64,000 bases of DNA from a virus: the IMG/VR virus record IMGVR_UViG_3300032236_000815, positions 24,585 through 88,584 of that record. One strand, given 5' to 3'. The notes under the pieces were generated by a model that was not told the DNA's origin, ran no database searches, and was given only the letters and a program-made list of their open reading frames with translations. Each line of letters opens with the position of its first letter. Positions within the stretch are counted from its first letter, which is position 1. Made by a program: the position numbers and the translations under genes. Positions 51,917-60,956 of the stretch are shown piece by piece.

Positions 51917-52579
51917 ATGGCAAATAAAATTCAATTAAGACGTGACACAGCGGCAAGCTGGACTACAAATAATCCGACGCTGAGTCAAGGCGAACCTGGA
52001 TTAGAAACAGATACCTTTAAAATTAAGTACGGCGATGGTACAACTCCTTGGAACAGTTTAAGTTATCCTTCTGGAAGTAGCTACTCATTACCAACTGCAA
52101 CTACTAGTGTTTTAGGCGGAGTTAAAGTTGACGGTACAACAATTACTGTAAACAATGGTGTGATCAGTGCCGCATCACAAGGCGGTTCTTATAATAATAT
52201 TACCTTAACTGGAACAACAACAGTTCAAGAAATTACCGAAGTCGTTAATACAAAGACAGGCGCAACTGGTGTTGTTACACACGATTACGCTACTGGGTCT
52301 ATTTTTTATCATTCAAATATTATTTCAAGTTTTACTGTAAATTTAATTAATGTTCCAAATACTACTAACAGAACTGTTACGTTGACGTTAGTTTTACAAC
52401 AAGGCGGAACTAACTACATTCCAAACGGATTCCAAATTAACGGAACTAGTTATAGTATCGGTTGGGCGGGCGGTATCACTCCAAGTGGTGTTGCTAACAA
52501 AATCAACTATGTAACATTCTTCCTATTAAATGTTAACAGTACATGGACTGTTAACGGCAACCTAAGCTCATACGGTTAA
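51917..52579 (+). CDS. Fibre protein with LRRDTAA...GDG N-terminal domain
   Basis: The product has 220 residues. KIQLRRDTAASWTTNNPTLSQGEPGLETDTFKIKYGDG is the adhesin N-terminal motif seen in many phage fibres (Mtd-like/hyaluronidase N-terminal type). The C-terminal ~115 residues match the end of the 4593 protein. SD ggagcc. Likely a short fibre or fibre adaptor with a shared attachment domain at one end. Confidence 0.68.
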   Translation: MANKIQLRRDTAASWTTNNPTLSQGEPGLETDTFKIKYGDGTTPWNSLSYPSGSSYSLPTATTSVLGGVKVDGTTITVNNGVISAASQGGSYNNITLTGTTTVQEITEVVNTKTGATGVVTHDYATGSIFYHSNIISSFTVNLINVPNTTNRTVTLTLVLQQGGTNYIPNGFQINGTSYSIGWAGGITPSGVANKINYVTFFLLNVNSTWTVNGNLSSYG

Positions 52580-52587
52580 TATAAACT

Positions 52588-53235
52588 ATGTCACTGATTT
52601 TTCCTAGTAACCCTACATTAAACCAAACTTTTACCTCTAATGGTACTACTTGGTTTTGGGATAGTGTAGCCTGGACTGTACTTCCTACAGATAGTCCTAG
52701 TTTTAACAATATTACAGTTGGTAATACTGTTCAAGCTAACAACTTCTACGGGACAATGTTTGGTCCAGTAGTAGGTAATGTTACAGGAAACTTAACAGGT
52801 AATGTTACAGGAAACTTAACAGGTAATGTAAATGCTACATCCGTCGTGGCAAATACATTAACTGGTGCAATTAGTACTGCCGCACAACCAAATATTACTA
52901 GTTTAGGTACGTTAAATTCTTTAACAGTTCAGGGTGCAATTACTGCCAGTAATATTGCGGCAATCATAACAACTCCGGCACAGCCTTATATTACAAGTGT
53001 AGGAACTTTATCAAGTCTTGCAGTTACCGCAGGTATAACAGCTTCTACACTAACCGGAACTATTAATACTGCTACACAACCTAATATAACAAGTGTGGGA
53101 ACATTAACAAGTGTATCAACAACCGGAGCAATTCGAGTAAACGGGCAAACTATAGTGGATTCTAGTGGTAATGTGTACGCAGGATCAATCAAACTTAAAT
53201 CGCTATCAATAGCGATGGCAGCGGCTCTGTCATAA
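52588..53235 (+). CDS. Repetitive fibre protein
   Basis: The product has 215 residues. FPSNPTLNQTFTSNGTTWFWDSVAW at the start is followed by (TGNLTGNV)n and repeated ITSLGTLNSLTVQGAI / ITSVGTLSSLAVTAGI / ITSVGTLTSVSTTGAI units of about 38 residues, typical of beta-helical fibre shafts. It ends KSLSIAMAAALS, like the next gene (KSLALAFAAAMS), showing a shared C-terminal cap. Confidence 0.65.
   Translation: MSLIFPSNPTLNQTFTSNGTTWFWDSVAWTVLPTDSPSFNNITVGNTVQANNFYGTMFGPVVGNVTGNLTGNVTGNLTGNVNATSVVANTLTGAISTAAQPNITSLGTLNSLTVQGAITASNIAAIITTPAQPYITSVGTLSSLAVTAGITASTLTGTINTATQPNITSVGTLTSVSTTGAIRVNGQTIVDSSGNVYAGSIKLKSLSIAMAAALS
52774..52821 (+). repeat. Tandem 24-bp repeat in a fibre gene
   Basis: Two perfect copies (52774-52797 and 52798-52821) encode GNVTGNLT, with a partial third copy. 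Confidence 0.92.
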
Positions 53236-53238
53236 CCC

Positions 53239-53246
53239 GATAAATA
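53239..53246 (+). promoter_or_regulatory. Candidate late promoter (GATAAATA)
   Basis: It lies 17 nt before the ATG at 53264, with SD aggagcga in a conventional position. Confidence 0.65.
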
Positions 53247-53263
53247 TACTACTAGGAGCGACG

Positions 53264-54124
53264 ATGTCAGTACAGATTAAATTAAGAAGAGATACAGCGG
53301 CAAATTGGGTTAACGTAAACCCAATTTTAGGTGCCGGTGAACCAGGCTTAGAAACCGATACAAATAAGATCAAGTACGGTGATGGGCAAAGCCGTTGGAA
53401 TTCTCTTCCATACCCTACTGTAACATTCCCGACTACAATTGCCGCGGCTAGTTTAGCCGCAAACGTTGCTGGTGGAGCCGCAAATCAGATTCTTTATCAA
53501 ACTCAAGCAGGTACTACTGGATTTATTACAGCGCCAACACAAATTGGTTTCTTACAATGGACTGGTTCAGGTTATAGCTGGAGTACAGGCGGTTACGCAC
53601 AAGGTTCTCAAATTTCAGGTACAATTTTAGCATCAAATATTGTAACTTCTAGTCTTACTACAGTTGGTACCTTAACAGGATTAACTGTCACAGGCGCTAT
53701 CCAAGCTAATGGTGGAGTTGCCGGTAATGTCACAGGAAATTTAACTGGAAATGTAACTGGAAATGTAACTGGAAACGCAACTACAGCAACCGCATTACAA
53801 AATTCAAGAACAATTAACGGTGTAGCATTTGATGGTACACAAAATATTACTGTCACTGCGGTAGCAACCAGCGCACCTGCAAATAGTCTTACTGGAAACA
53901 CTCTAGCAAGCGGTGTTACTACAAGTAGTTTAACTAGTGTAGGCACATTGAGTAGTTTAACTGTAAATGGTACAACTACCCATACTGGAGGAGCAGTTTC
54001 AATAACATACGGTACTGGAAATGCACTGTCAGTTACTGGAAATGCTAGTGTTTCTGGCGTATTATCGGTGGGCGGAACAAACATAAAATCATTGGCTCTA
54101 GCTTTCGCCGCGGCAATGAGTTAA
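53264..54124 (+). CDS. Repetitive fibre protein with LRRDTAA...GDG N-terminus
   Basis: The product has 286 residues. The N-terminus IKLRRDTAANWVNVNPILGAGEPGLETDTNKIKYGDG is paralogous to that of the 51917 protein. The shaft has GTLTGLTVTGAI, (GNVTGNLTGNVTGNVTGNA) encoded by 12-bp near-repeats (about 53723-53776), and SLTSVGTLSSLTVNG. The C-terminus AFAAAMS is shared with the gene before. A composite of modules from its neighbours. Confidence 0.65.
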   Translation: MSVQIKLRRDTAANWVNVNPILGAGEPGLETDTNKIKYGDGQSRWNSLPYPTVTFPTTIAAASLAANVAGGAANQILYQTQAGTTGFITAPTQIGFLQWTGSGYSWSTGGYAQGSQISGTILASNIVTSSLTTVGTLTGLTVTGAIQANGGVAGNVTGNLTGNVTGNVTGNATTATALQNSRTINGVAFDGTQNITVTAVATSAPANSLTGNTLASGVTTSSLTSVGTLSSLTVNGTTTHTGGAVSITYGTGNALSVTGNASVSGVLSVGGTNIKSLALAFAAAMS

Positions 54125-54126
54125 AC

Positions 54127-54134
54127 AATAAATA
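54127..54134 (+). promoter_or_regulatory. Candidate late promoter (AATAAATA)
   Basis: It lies 19 nt before the ATG at 54154 with SD acggaga between. Confidence 0.62.
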
Positions 54135-54153
54135 TAAGATCACGGAGAATTAA

Positions 54154-57100
54154 ATGGCAAAGAGTCAACTTAGACAATACGTTTTTACACCAGGGAATGC
54201 CGGAGCAGGCACTGTAGAAGTACCGGGTAAAATCGACCTACAACAATTATTGATTATTACTAACACAACTAGTAATCAAATCATATACAACTTTGCAGAT
54301 CCTGTATATTCAGGAACAACTGTAACTTTTAATCGTGCAAACGATTCTAGTTTTCCTACAGCGTTAGACAACGCGGATGGTACAACTACGATTACATTGA
54401 GTGTTAGCACTTCTACTCAAAGTTCAACAGATAAGTTACAGATTTTTTACGAACAGCCATATCAATATGTACGTATTCCAGAAGTTGGCACTGATGCATT
54501 TGAACGCACTCGTGTTGCTCCTCCACAGTCTATGCTTGACGCTGACTTTGAATACGGACTACAGCCAACTAAGTGGTTAACTATTAGTCAACAGCGTGGA
54601 TATCCTTCCATTTATGAAATTCCAGGAACAGACATAGCAGTAACGGCTGTAACAACAGATGCTAGCTCAGGTGCAGGCGGCCTTTCTACAGCTGAATCTG
54701 TTATTACTGTAACCACTGGCTTAGCACACGGCTACTCCGTAGGTACTCCGTTTACAATCAAAGGTATGAACAGTGCCATCATAGGCTATGACCGTTCTGA
54801 AGGTTCTTTCATTGTATATCAAGTGTTAAGCTCGACACAGTTTACCTATATTGCCAAAGGTAAAGTTGGTTTTACAAGCGGCGACAACATTTGGACTGCA
54901 TTCGTACAATTACGTCAAGGCGGCTTCTATACAGGTTCTTCAATTAACGCAGTTATCAACACTACAGCATTAGCTACAAATAGTTCAGGTAACTTAGTTA
55001 CTGTTGGTACAACAGCTGGTATGACTGTCGGTAGCCCAGTTACATTAGGACAAGTAATTACTAACTGTATAGCAACAAGTAGCTCAGGTAATCAAATTAC
55101 GCTAGGAACTACGCTAGGTTTAGCAGTAGGTATGCCAATGGTATTTTCTGGATCTAGCTTTGGTGGTATCACTAGCGGAACAACATACTATGTACTAACT
55201 ATTGTTGATACCAAAACTATTACAATGAGTACTACACAAAACGGTAGTGTATTTGTTCCAACAACAGCACAGAACGGTAATATGAACGTTACTGCTGGCG
55301 CAAGTTTTGGCGGACTAGTAGCTAATAATAATACTGCTGGTAATACATATTATATTACTAGTATTCCAACACCAGGTACAAACGGTACAGTTACATTGAG
55401 TACTAACCTTCAATATACAACTACAATTACCAACACAAACAGTATCACTAACGGTGTTAAATTTGCAAACTATACTTACCAAGGTCAAACAGTTGGTGGA
55501 ACAACTAACATGACAGTGGGTGAATCAGTAGCTATTAGTGGTAGTACCATTGGTAACTTGGTAGCTGGTACATATTACATCTATCAGATTTTAGATAATA
55601 ACTATGCTATCTTAACTGCAACACAAGGTGGTGCACCATTTGTACAAACTACAGCCGCTGGTTCGATGAACGTTACTGTAGGTACAAACGTTACCTTAAC
55701 AACTGTGGCCGCTAACAGCGGATTCTTATCGTTCACAGCAGTTTGCCCTCCAACATTTACATTCTCTACTCCAGCTACAACTGCTGGTTTTACTGCATCA
55801 TTAAGCGGTAGTACATTGACTGTAACCAGCGTTGCTAGCGGTTCGTTAGCTGTTGGACAAGCTATTGCGTTGAGTACTGGTAATACTGTGCCAAGCGGTA
55901 CTGTAATTTTAGCTCAAGTTTCTGGTACTACCGGTCAAGCTGGTCAGTATACTGTAACTACAAGCACAGGTAGTATCAGCAGTAATGCTAACTTTATTTC
56001 AGTAGCTACACAAGCAACAATCACTGTGAACACTACTACTCCACACGGTTTAGTAGCAGGCGATACTATTAACGTAGTAGTTACATCTGACAACGGTACA
56101 AACAACCATTTACTTGCAAACGGTCCATTCTTTGTTGAATCTACCACAGCAAACACTGTCAACGGTCAGTCAGTTATTAACCAGTTTACATATACTGCAC
56201 GTGGTGTGGGTATATTAACTAGTGGTACAACTATCTTAGCTCAATTATATGCTCGTCCAGATAGCTATTATTCACACAGACCATTCGATGGCGGTGTACA
56301 ATTAGGAACAGGTTTGCCAAGCTATGGCTCACAAGCTATACGTATGAGCAAGAAGTATATTCGTTATCAATCTGGTAAAGGTATTAACTTTAACACTGGT
56401 TTGCTAATGGCTCCTAACTACTTTGTACGTAGTGTATATGCTAACGGTACTACAGTCGGTAGTACGGTAACTGTAGTAACCGATGACGTGGATCACGGTA
56501 TGCAAGTAGGTGCAACATTTACTCTAAGCGGTGTAACAACTAGCGGTTATAATGGTACTTACGTAGTTAGTGGTATTATTGACGAACGTACAATTCAATT
56601 TGTTTCTACAAACGTTTTAGGTTCAGCACAAGGTGCAATTATCAGCGATCCATGCTTGTTAAGTTTAGTATCATGGGGCGGCGCCGCAGTTCGTTCTGGA
56701 ACATACGATGAGCAAAACGGTGTGTTCTGGCAATATGACGGCCAAGTAATTAGTTGTGTACGCCGTTCTAGCACATTCCAGTTAGCTGGTACTATTACTG
56801 TTATTCAAGGTAGCGGACAAATTATTGGTCAGAATACTCGCTTTACTTCACAACTATATGTAGGTTGTAAGATTGTTATTCGTGGTATGAGCCATACAGT
56901 AACTCACGTTATCAGCGATACATTGATGTATGTTAACCCACAATGGCGTGGTGCTAACAGTGTATCAGGTATTAAGGCAACACGTACAATTGATTATGTT
57001 GTACCACAAAGTAAGTGGAACGTGGACCGTTGCGATGGTTCAAATGGCCCTTACAATCCAAGCGGATATCAGATTAACCCAAGTAAGATGCAGATGGTTG

Positions 57101-58863
57101 GCTTACAATGGACTTGGTATGGTGCTGGATTTATTGACTGGATGATTCGTGGTCCAGAAGGTAGATACATTACTGTACATCGTTTACGTAACAACAACTT
57201 GAACAACGAAGCTTGGATGCGAGCAGGTAACATGCCTGTACGTTTTGAAGTAAGTAACGAAGGTGGTGCTAATAATCTAGCACAAAACGTGCTAGTTGGT
57301 GAAACAAACACAATATATCTAAACGATGTAAGCAGTTTCCCAGCATCAGGTACTATAATGATTGATAACGAGTTTATCACTTACGGAAGTAAGAGTGCTA
57401 GTTTGAATACATTAAACTACCTAGCACGAGCTCAACCAATAGCACCGTGGGCAACTGGTGGATATCGTACATTCACAGCAGGTGCCGCGGCAGCTCACTC
57501 AGCAGGTACTGGTGTTGTTGTAATTGGACAAACAGCTAGTCCAGTCGTAAGTCACTGGGGTGCGGCGTTTGTACAAGACGGCGGATTTGACTCAGATCGT
57601 TCATACATTTTCAACTACAGTCAGCCTAACGTTAACATTTCAACTAAGAAGACTACAGCGTTTGCTGTGCGTCTAGCACCTAGCGTAAGTAACGCTCTTC
57701 CAGGAGATCTTGGACAGCGTGAACTTATTAACCGTGCGAGTTTCTTGCTACAACAGCTAGAATCTAGTGCGGGTACTGGTGGCGGTAACGCGGCCTTGGT
57801 TATTGAAGGTATTATTAACCCAAGTAATATGCCAACTCCAAGCAACATCAGCTTTGCTAGTTTGAACTCTATAGCCAACCCAACTGGACAGCCAAGTTTC
57901 AGTCAAGTTGCTACAGGATCAACCATGGTGTTTGCTGGCGCAGTCAACAACTACTTGATAGTACCTATTGCATTACCACTTGGTTCTACAACTATTCCGT
58001 TGACTCTAAACCCAGCTACACAAGCACCAGCAGTATCAGTGGCAGACGACATTTTCTTCCCAAGCACAACTGGTGCGTTGAACGGTTTAACTCGTGTGAG
58101 CACACTAGCAACTAGTTCTGCTACATTCACAAGTACTATCTCAACTAGTACAACTGCTAGTATCACAACTGGTTCTATTGCTGGTACTGTATTCACTGCT
58201 ACAACAGTCGGTTCAGGTACACTACAAGCTGGTATGGTTCTAAGCGGCGGCGGTATTGCTACTGGTACATATCTTGTTGCTCCAATCGCAGGCGGCACAG
58301 GTTCAGGATCTACTTGGACAGTAAGTATTAGCCAAACAACAACAGCAGGTTCAAGTACTGCTACATTGTATGCTCTAAGCACTACAATTGGTACTGGTAC
58401 TATCCTAGTTGGTAGTGCAGTAACCGGTGGTACAATTGCCGCTGGTACATACATTGCTAACCAAGTTAGTGGTACAACTGGTGGTACTGGTGTGTATGCG
58501 TTGATTAACATTGCAGGTAACACTCCAGCAAGTGGACAAAACCCAACAGGTTCTACCTACTACGGTGTAACTGTTAACCAAGGTGTAATTACCTTTGTTC
58601 CAAGCACAAGCACTGGTACAGTTATTAACATTAGTCGTAACACTTACGCACTACCTGGTGAAACTGTATTCTCGTACATTAACGCTCCAGCTAACAAGGA
58701 CGCATTGGACTTGACAGCATTTAAAGAATTGACCAATACACCAATCGGCGGACGCGGTTGCTATCCGAACGGTTGTGACGTATTATTTGTTAATGCTTAC
58801 ATTACACAAGGTTCACCAATTAACCAGAACTTAGTTCTACGTTGGGGTGAAGCTCAAGCGTAA
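54154..58863 (+). CDS. Very large virion protein (1569 aa) with repeat insert
   Basis: Residues 1-260 form a conserved-looking N-terminal domain (AFERTRVAPPQSMLDADFEYGLQPTKWLTI). Residues 270-700 are Thr/Gly/Ser-rich SGTTYYI repeats like those in the truncated gene at the left edge, including an exact 30-nt match (55360-55389 with 2394-2423). Residues 710-1180 are again non-repetitive (YYSHRPFDGGVQLG, QMVGLQWTWYGAGFIDWMIRGPEGRYITVHR), a style I associate with large structural proteins of T4-like cyanophages. A second repeat stretch precedes the end. Likely a baseplate or long-fibre protein enlarged by repeat insertion. Confidence 0.75.
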   Translation: MAKSQLRQYVFTPGNAGAGTVEVPGKIDLQQLLIITNTTSNQIIYNFADPVYSGTTVTFNRANDSSFPTALDNADGTTTITLSVSTSTQSSTDKLQIFYEQPYQYVRIPEVGTDAFERTRVAPPQSMLDADFEYGLQPTKWLTISQQRGYPSIYEIPGTDIAVTAVTTDASSGAGGLSTAESVITVTTGLAHGYSVGTPFTIKGMNSAIIGYDRSEGSFIVYQVLSSTQFTYIAKGKVGFTSGDNIWTAFVQLRQGGFYTGSSINAVINTTALATNSSGNLVTVGTTAGMTVGSPVTLGQVITNCIATSSSGNQITLGTTLGLAVGMPMVFSGSSFGGITSGTTYYVLTIVDTKTITMSTTQNGSVFVPTTAQNGNMNVTAGASFGGLVANNNTAGNTYYITSIPTPGTNGTVTLSTNLQYTTTITNTNSITNGVKFANYTYQGQTVGGTTNMTVGESVAISGSTIGNLVAGTYYIYQILDNNYAILTATQGGAPFVQTTAAGSMNVTVGTNVTLTTVAANSGFLSFTAVCPPTFTFSTPATTAGFTASLSGSTLTVTSVASGSLAVGQAIALSTGNTVPSGTVILAQVSGTTGQAGQYTVTTSTGSISSNANFISVATQATITVNTTTPHGLVAGDTINVVVTSDNGTNNHLLANGPFFVESTTANTVNGQSVINQFTYTARGVGILTSGTTILAQLYARPDSYYSHRPFDGGVQLGTGLPSYGSQAIRMSKKYIRYQSGKGINFNTGLLMAPNYFVRSVYANGTTVGSTVTVVTDDVDHGMQVGATFTLSGVTTSGYNGTYVVSGIIDERTIQFVSTNVLGSAQGAIISDPCLLSLVSWGGAAVRSGTYDEQNGVFWQYDGQVISCVRRSSTFQLAGTITVIQGSGQIIGQNTRFTSQLYVGCKIVIRGMSHTVTHVISDTLMYVNPQWRGANSVSGIKATRTIDYVVPQSKWNVDRCDGSNGPYNPSGYQINPSKMQMVGLQWTWYGAGFIDWMIRGPEGRYITVHRLRNNNLNNEAWMRAGNMPVRFEVSNEGGANNLAQNVLVGETNTIYLNDVSSFPASGTIMIDNEFITYGSKSASLNTLNYLARAQPIAPWATGGYRTFTAGAAAAHSAGTGVVVIGQTASPVVSHWGAAFVQDGGFDSDRSYIFNYSQPNVNISTKKTTAFAVRLAPSVSNALPGDLGQRELINRASFLLQQLESSAGTGGGNAALVIEGIINPSNMPTPSNISFASLNSIANPTGQPSFSQVATGSTMVFAGAVNNYLIVPIALPLGSTTIPLTLNPATQAPAVSVADDIFFPSTTGALNGLTRVSTLATSSATFTSTISTSTTASITTGSIAGTVFTATTVGSGTLQAGMVLSGGGIATGTYLVAPIAGGTGSGSTWTVSISQTTTAGSSTATLYALSTTIGTGTILVGSAVTGGTIAAGTYIANQVSGTTGGTGVYALINIAGNTPASGQNPTGSTYYGVTVNQGVITFVPSTSTGTVINISRNTYALPGETVFSYINAPANKDALDLTAFKELTNTPIGGRGCYPNGCDVLFVNAYITQGSPINQNLVLRWGEAQA

Positions 58864-58869
58864 TCAAAC

Positions 58870-58894
58870 AAAAAGCTCCGAAAGGAGCTTTTTT
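58870..58894. terminator. Bidirectional terminator
   Basis: A stem of at least 9 bp (58871-58879 with 58884-58892) with a GAAA tetraloop is flanked by A- and T-runs, between two convergent genes. Confidence 0.88.
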
Positions 58895-58895
58895 G

Positions 58896-59474
58896 TTATC
58901 TAAATATCTTGGCAGGTTTAAGCCCTAGTTGCGGCCTACCGTCCCATGCTAGATTGCTATTAGCGCCTGCTTGATCCACATAGTGTAAGAACACTTGTAC
59001 TTGTTCCCTACCTTGATATGGTTCACGCCAGTGTTCAATCTCAGGCCCAGGATACACGCACATATCTCCAGGATATAACAGTACAGGTTCTCCCGCCATG
59101 TAGATTGCCCACGGTTCAGGATCTATACTAATGTTAAGTGTAGCTGATATTTCACAGCTGGGACGATCCTTGTGCCGAACCATCTCCGCACCATGCCAAT
59201 AGATTCGGGCATAACTGTAAGTGGGCACAACATCTAATCCGCTAGCTTCGGCCACTTGATCTCTTAACACAGTTAATAAACTTTCAGTGACCACAGGAGC
59301 ATAACAACTCCAACAGTTAAACTCAACAGGGTCCAATCCACTAAAATAACTACGATCCGTCAAGGGCACGTTATTGGTAAAATACTGATTGTTCTTCATC
59401 ATTTGCAAACTGGTGTGAACCAAGTCTAGCACAGGTTGGGCAACAGCGCCCCGTATGATCTTATAAGTTTCCAT
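58896..59474 (-). CDS. 2OG-Fe(II) oxygenase
   Basis: The product has 192 residues. His101-x-Asp103 (RHKDRPSCEISATLNIS), distal His148 (EIEHWREPY) and Arg156 (GREQVQVFLHYV) make a complete facial triad and 2OG anchor. GEPVLLYPGDMCVYPG is the usual pre-distal strand. It has 2 Cys and 3 Trp near the substrate side. It is divergent from the endolysin gene. GTTAAATA lies 4 nt before its ATG, so late expression is likely. Substrate unknown. This is the fifth such enzyme in the window. Confidence 0.8.
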   Translation of the reverse strand: METYKIIRGAVAQPVLDLVHTSLQMMKNNQYFTNNVPLTDRSYFSGLDPVEFNCWSCYAPVVTESLLTVLRDQVAEASGLDVVPTYSYARIYWHGAEMVRHKDRPSCEISATLNISIDPEPWAIYMAGEPVLLYPGDMCVYPGPEIEHWREPYQGREQVQVFLHYVDQAGANSNLAWDGRPQLGLKPAKIFR

Positions 59475-59478
59475 ATGA

Positions 59479-59498
59479 TATTTAACATGCGATAAATA
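59479..59498. promoter_or_regulatory. Divergent late-promoter pair between oxygenase and endolysin
   Basis: On the minus strand GTTAAATA (59479-59486) ends 4 nt before the oxygenase ATG. On the plus strand GATAAATA (59491-59498) ends 4 nt before the endolysin ATG. Neither gene has an SD, so both mRNAs may be leaderless. Confidence 0.55.
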
Positions 59499-59502
59499 CT
59501 CA

Positions 59503-60219
59503 ATGCGATTATTTGAATTTGCCCCACAAACTACAGCTCAACCTACACCACCATTAGCAACTACTCCTTTGGGTAGTGTACTGGAACGTACAGCCAAGGC
59601 AGCTGGTATTGTTGGAGTGGAACTAGCACAGTTATTGGGCCAATGCCACGTTGAGACCATAGGTTATCAGACACTTAAAGAACTGCCCAACAAATGGCAA
59701 CAGCACTACGAACCACCTTCAAAGACAGCCACTATGCTGGGCAACACACAGCCCGGAGATGGACCTAAGTTTATTGGGCGCGGATTCATACAAGTTACTG
59801 GCAGATACAACTATGATCAGTTTGCCCAGAACTCGGGTATTGACGTAGTTAACCATCCAGAGCTATTAGAAAAGCCAGACACAGCGGCCAAAGCTACTGT
59901 GGACTTTTGGCTAAATCGTGTACGTCCTTTGGTCAAAGATTTTACTCGAACAGACTCAGTGACCAAGATCATTAACCACGCTAAGAAGCATGCCGCGGAA
60001 CGTAAGACAGCATTTAAGCAGTATGCTAGTGCATTACCTACTCCACCTAAAACTCAACCCGCTACACAGCTAGCACAAGCCAAAAAGCCCCAACTACAAG
60101 CAGGTAGTCCAGTGAATACTACCAAGCCTAAACCACAAACAAAACCCGCGGCTCCCAAACCTGCAACACCTCCACCTAAAGCAGACTTGGGCCAATTTAT
60201 CAAGCAGAAAGGTTTCTAA
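59503..60219 (+). CDS. Endolysin, GH19 chitinase/lysozyme type
   Basis: The product has 238 residues. The catalytic region has LLGQCHVETIGYQ (Glu51 as the likely acid) and GDGPKFIGRGFIQVTGRYNY (85-104), diagnostic of GH19-type phage endolysins. Residues 175-228 are a Pro/Lys/Thr/Ala-rich tail ending in a short basic helix. No signal peptide, so export needs a holin. It cleaves peptidoglycan glycan strands at lysis. Confidence 0.85.
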   Translation: MRLFEFAPQTTAQPTPPLATTPLGSVLERTAKAAGIVGVELAQLLGQCHVETIGYQTLKELPNKWQQHYEPPSKTATMLGNTQPGDGPKFIGRGFIQVTGRYNYDQFAQNSGIDVVNHPELLEKPDTAAKATVDFWLNRVRPLVKDFTRTDSVTKIINHAKKHAAERKTAFKQYASALPTPPKTQPATQLAQAKKPQLQAGSPVNTTKPKPQTKPAAPKPATPPPKADLGQFIKQKGF

Positions 60220-60221
60220 AC

Positions 60222-60229
60222 TATAAGTA
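60222..60229 (+). promoter_or_regulatory. Candidate late promoter variant (TATAAGTA)
   Basis: It lies 18 nt before the ATG at 60248, with SD acggaga. One base differs from the T4 late consensus. Confidence 0.45.
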
Positions 60230-60247
60230 TATGACGGAGAACAAGTC

Positions 60248-60667
60248 ATGTACGATACCCACGCTAGAACAATAGTTAAAGCAGTAACATTTAGAATTCA
60301 AACCATTGCCCTACACTGGGTAATTACCTACTTGTTTACAGGTAGTGCTTCAAAGAGCACCACAATGGTGTTTACCATCACTACAATCAACATGATCTAC
60401 TACTGGCTACAAGAACGCTGGTTTGCCCGCATAAGTTATGGTTGGGCAGGTACAGATCTCAAACGCCGCAGTCTAGTTAAAGCAGTCTTATACAAGACAT
60501 GGAGTCTAGCTGTAAGTCTAATAGTGGGCTATATAGTACTGGGCAACATGGGCGATGCCGGCTTGTTAACTGTGATTAAACAGACTATTGCCCTAGCTGA
60601 CTTCTACGTATTTGAACGTGTTTGGAATAAGATTACGTGGGGAAGAACAAGCGAAGCTCAAAGCTAA
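60248..60667 (+). CDS. DUF2061-type membrane protein
   Basis: The product has 139 residues with two similar halves. Each begins R-x-x-VKAV(T/L)(F/Y)(R/K)x(Q/W), has two hydrophobic segments and ends in an ER-x-W(F/N) motif (LQERWFARISYGW and FERVWNKITWG), the DUF2061 pattern. About four TM helices. It sits directly after the endolysin, so it is one of the holin candidates, though DUF2061 is not a known holin family. Confidence 0.7.
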   Translation: MYDTHARTIVKAVTFRIQTIALHWVITYLFTGSASKSTTMVFTITTINMIYYWLQERWFARISYGWAGTDLKRRSLVKAVLYKTWSLAVSLIVGYIVLGNMGDAGLLTVIKQTIALADFYVFERVWNKITWGRTSEAQS

Positions 60668-60734
60668 ATTTTTAGTTAGCGAAGCTCGGAAAAAAATTCC
60701 TATAGCTACGAAGTAGCAAGCGGTAAAACGCGAA

Positions 60735-60956
60735 CTAGCGTTCCCGCTCATTAGCCCTTTTGCATATACCTTTAATCAAACGGTGTCTCTCACTAGAATC
60801 CACCCTAGACTCACTTATACGCTCAATATCCTCTATGGCTGTTTCCAAGATCTCTATACGATTCAGAGCCGTGTAATAGCGATCTCTCAAAGTGGACGCT
60901 TGAAAGATGCTGACTAATCCTGCGATTAGTTTGGTTAACCATATGTGTGTATTCAC
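60735..60956 (-). CDS. Small protein with N-terminal hydrophobic helix and coiled coil
   Basis: It uses GTG at 60956, which shares a base with the preceding stop. The 73-residue product has a hydrophobic start (IWLTKLIAGLVSIF), then a charged heptad-like helix. This layout resembles a small membrane-anchored spanin-like or holin-associated protein. Weak SD. The reading frame is supported by the tight 1-nt overlap with its neighbour. Confidence 0.5.
   Translation of the reverse strand: MNTHIWLTKLIAGLVSIFQASTLRDRYYTALNRIEILETAIEDIERISESRVDSSERHRLIKGICKRANERER

Noticed and set aside
52588-54124. Tandem GNVTGNLT repeats as CRISPR or iteron array
   Set aside because: The repeats are in frame, encode fibre-shaft peptides and have no unique spacers.
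57951-58523. 190-residue minus-strand frame in the 1569-aa gene
   Set aside because: Val/Pro-rich antisense shadow of repeat coding DNA, like the one at 53608-54084.
60653-60720. Direct repeat AGCGAAGCTC and small hairpin GCTAC-GAA-GTAGC in the 60668-60734 gap as terminator or attachment site
   Set aside because: The stem is only 5 bp and lacks a T-run. There is no integrase gene in the window.
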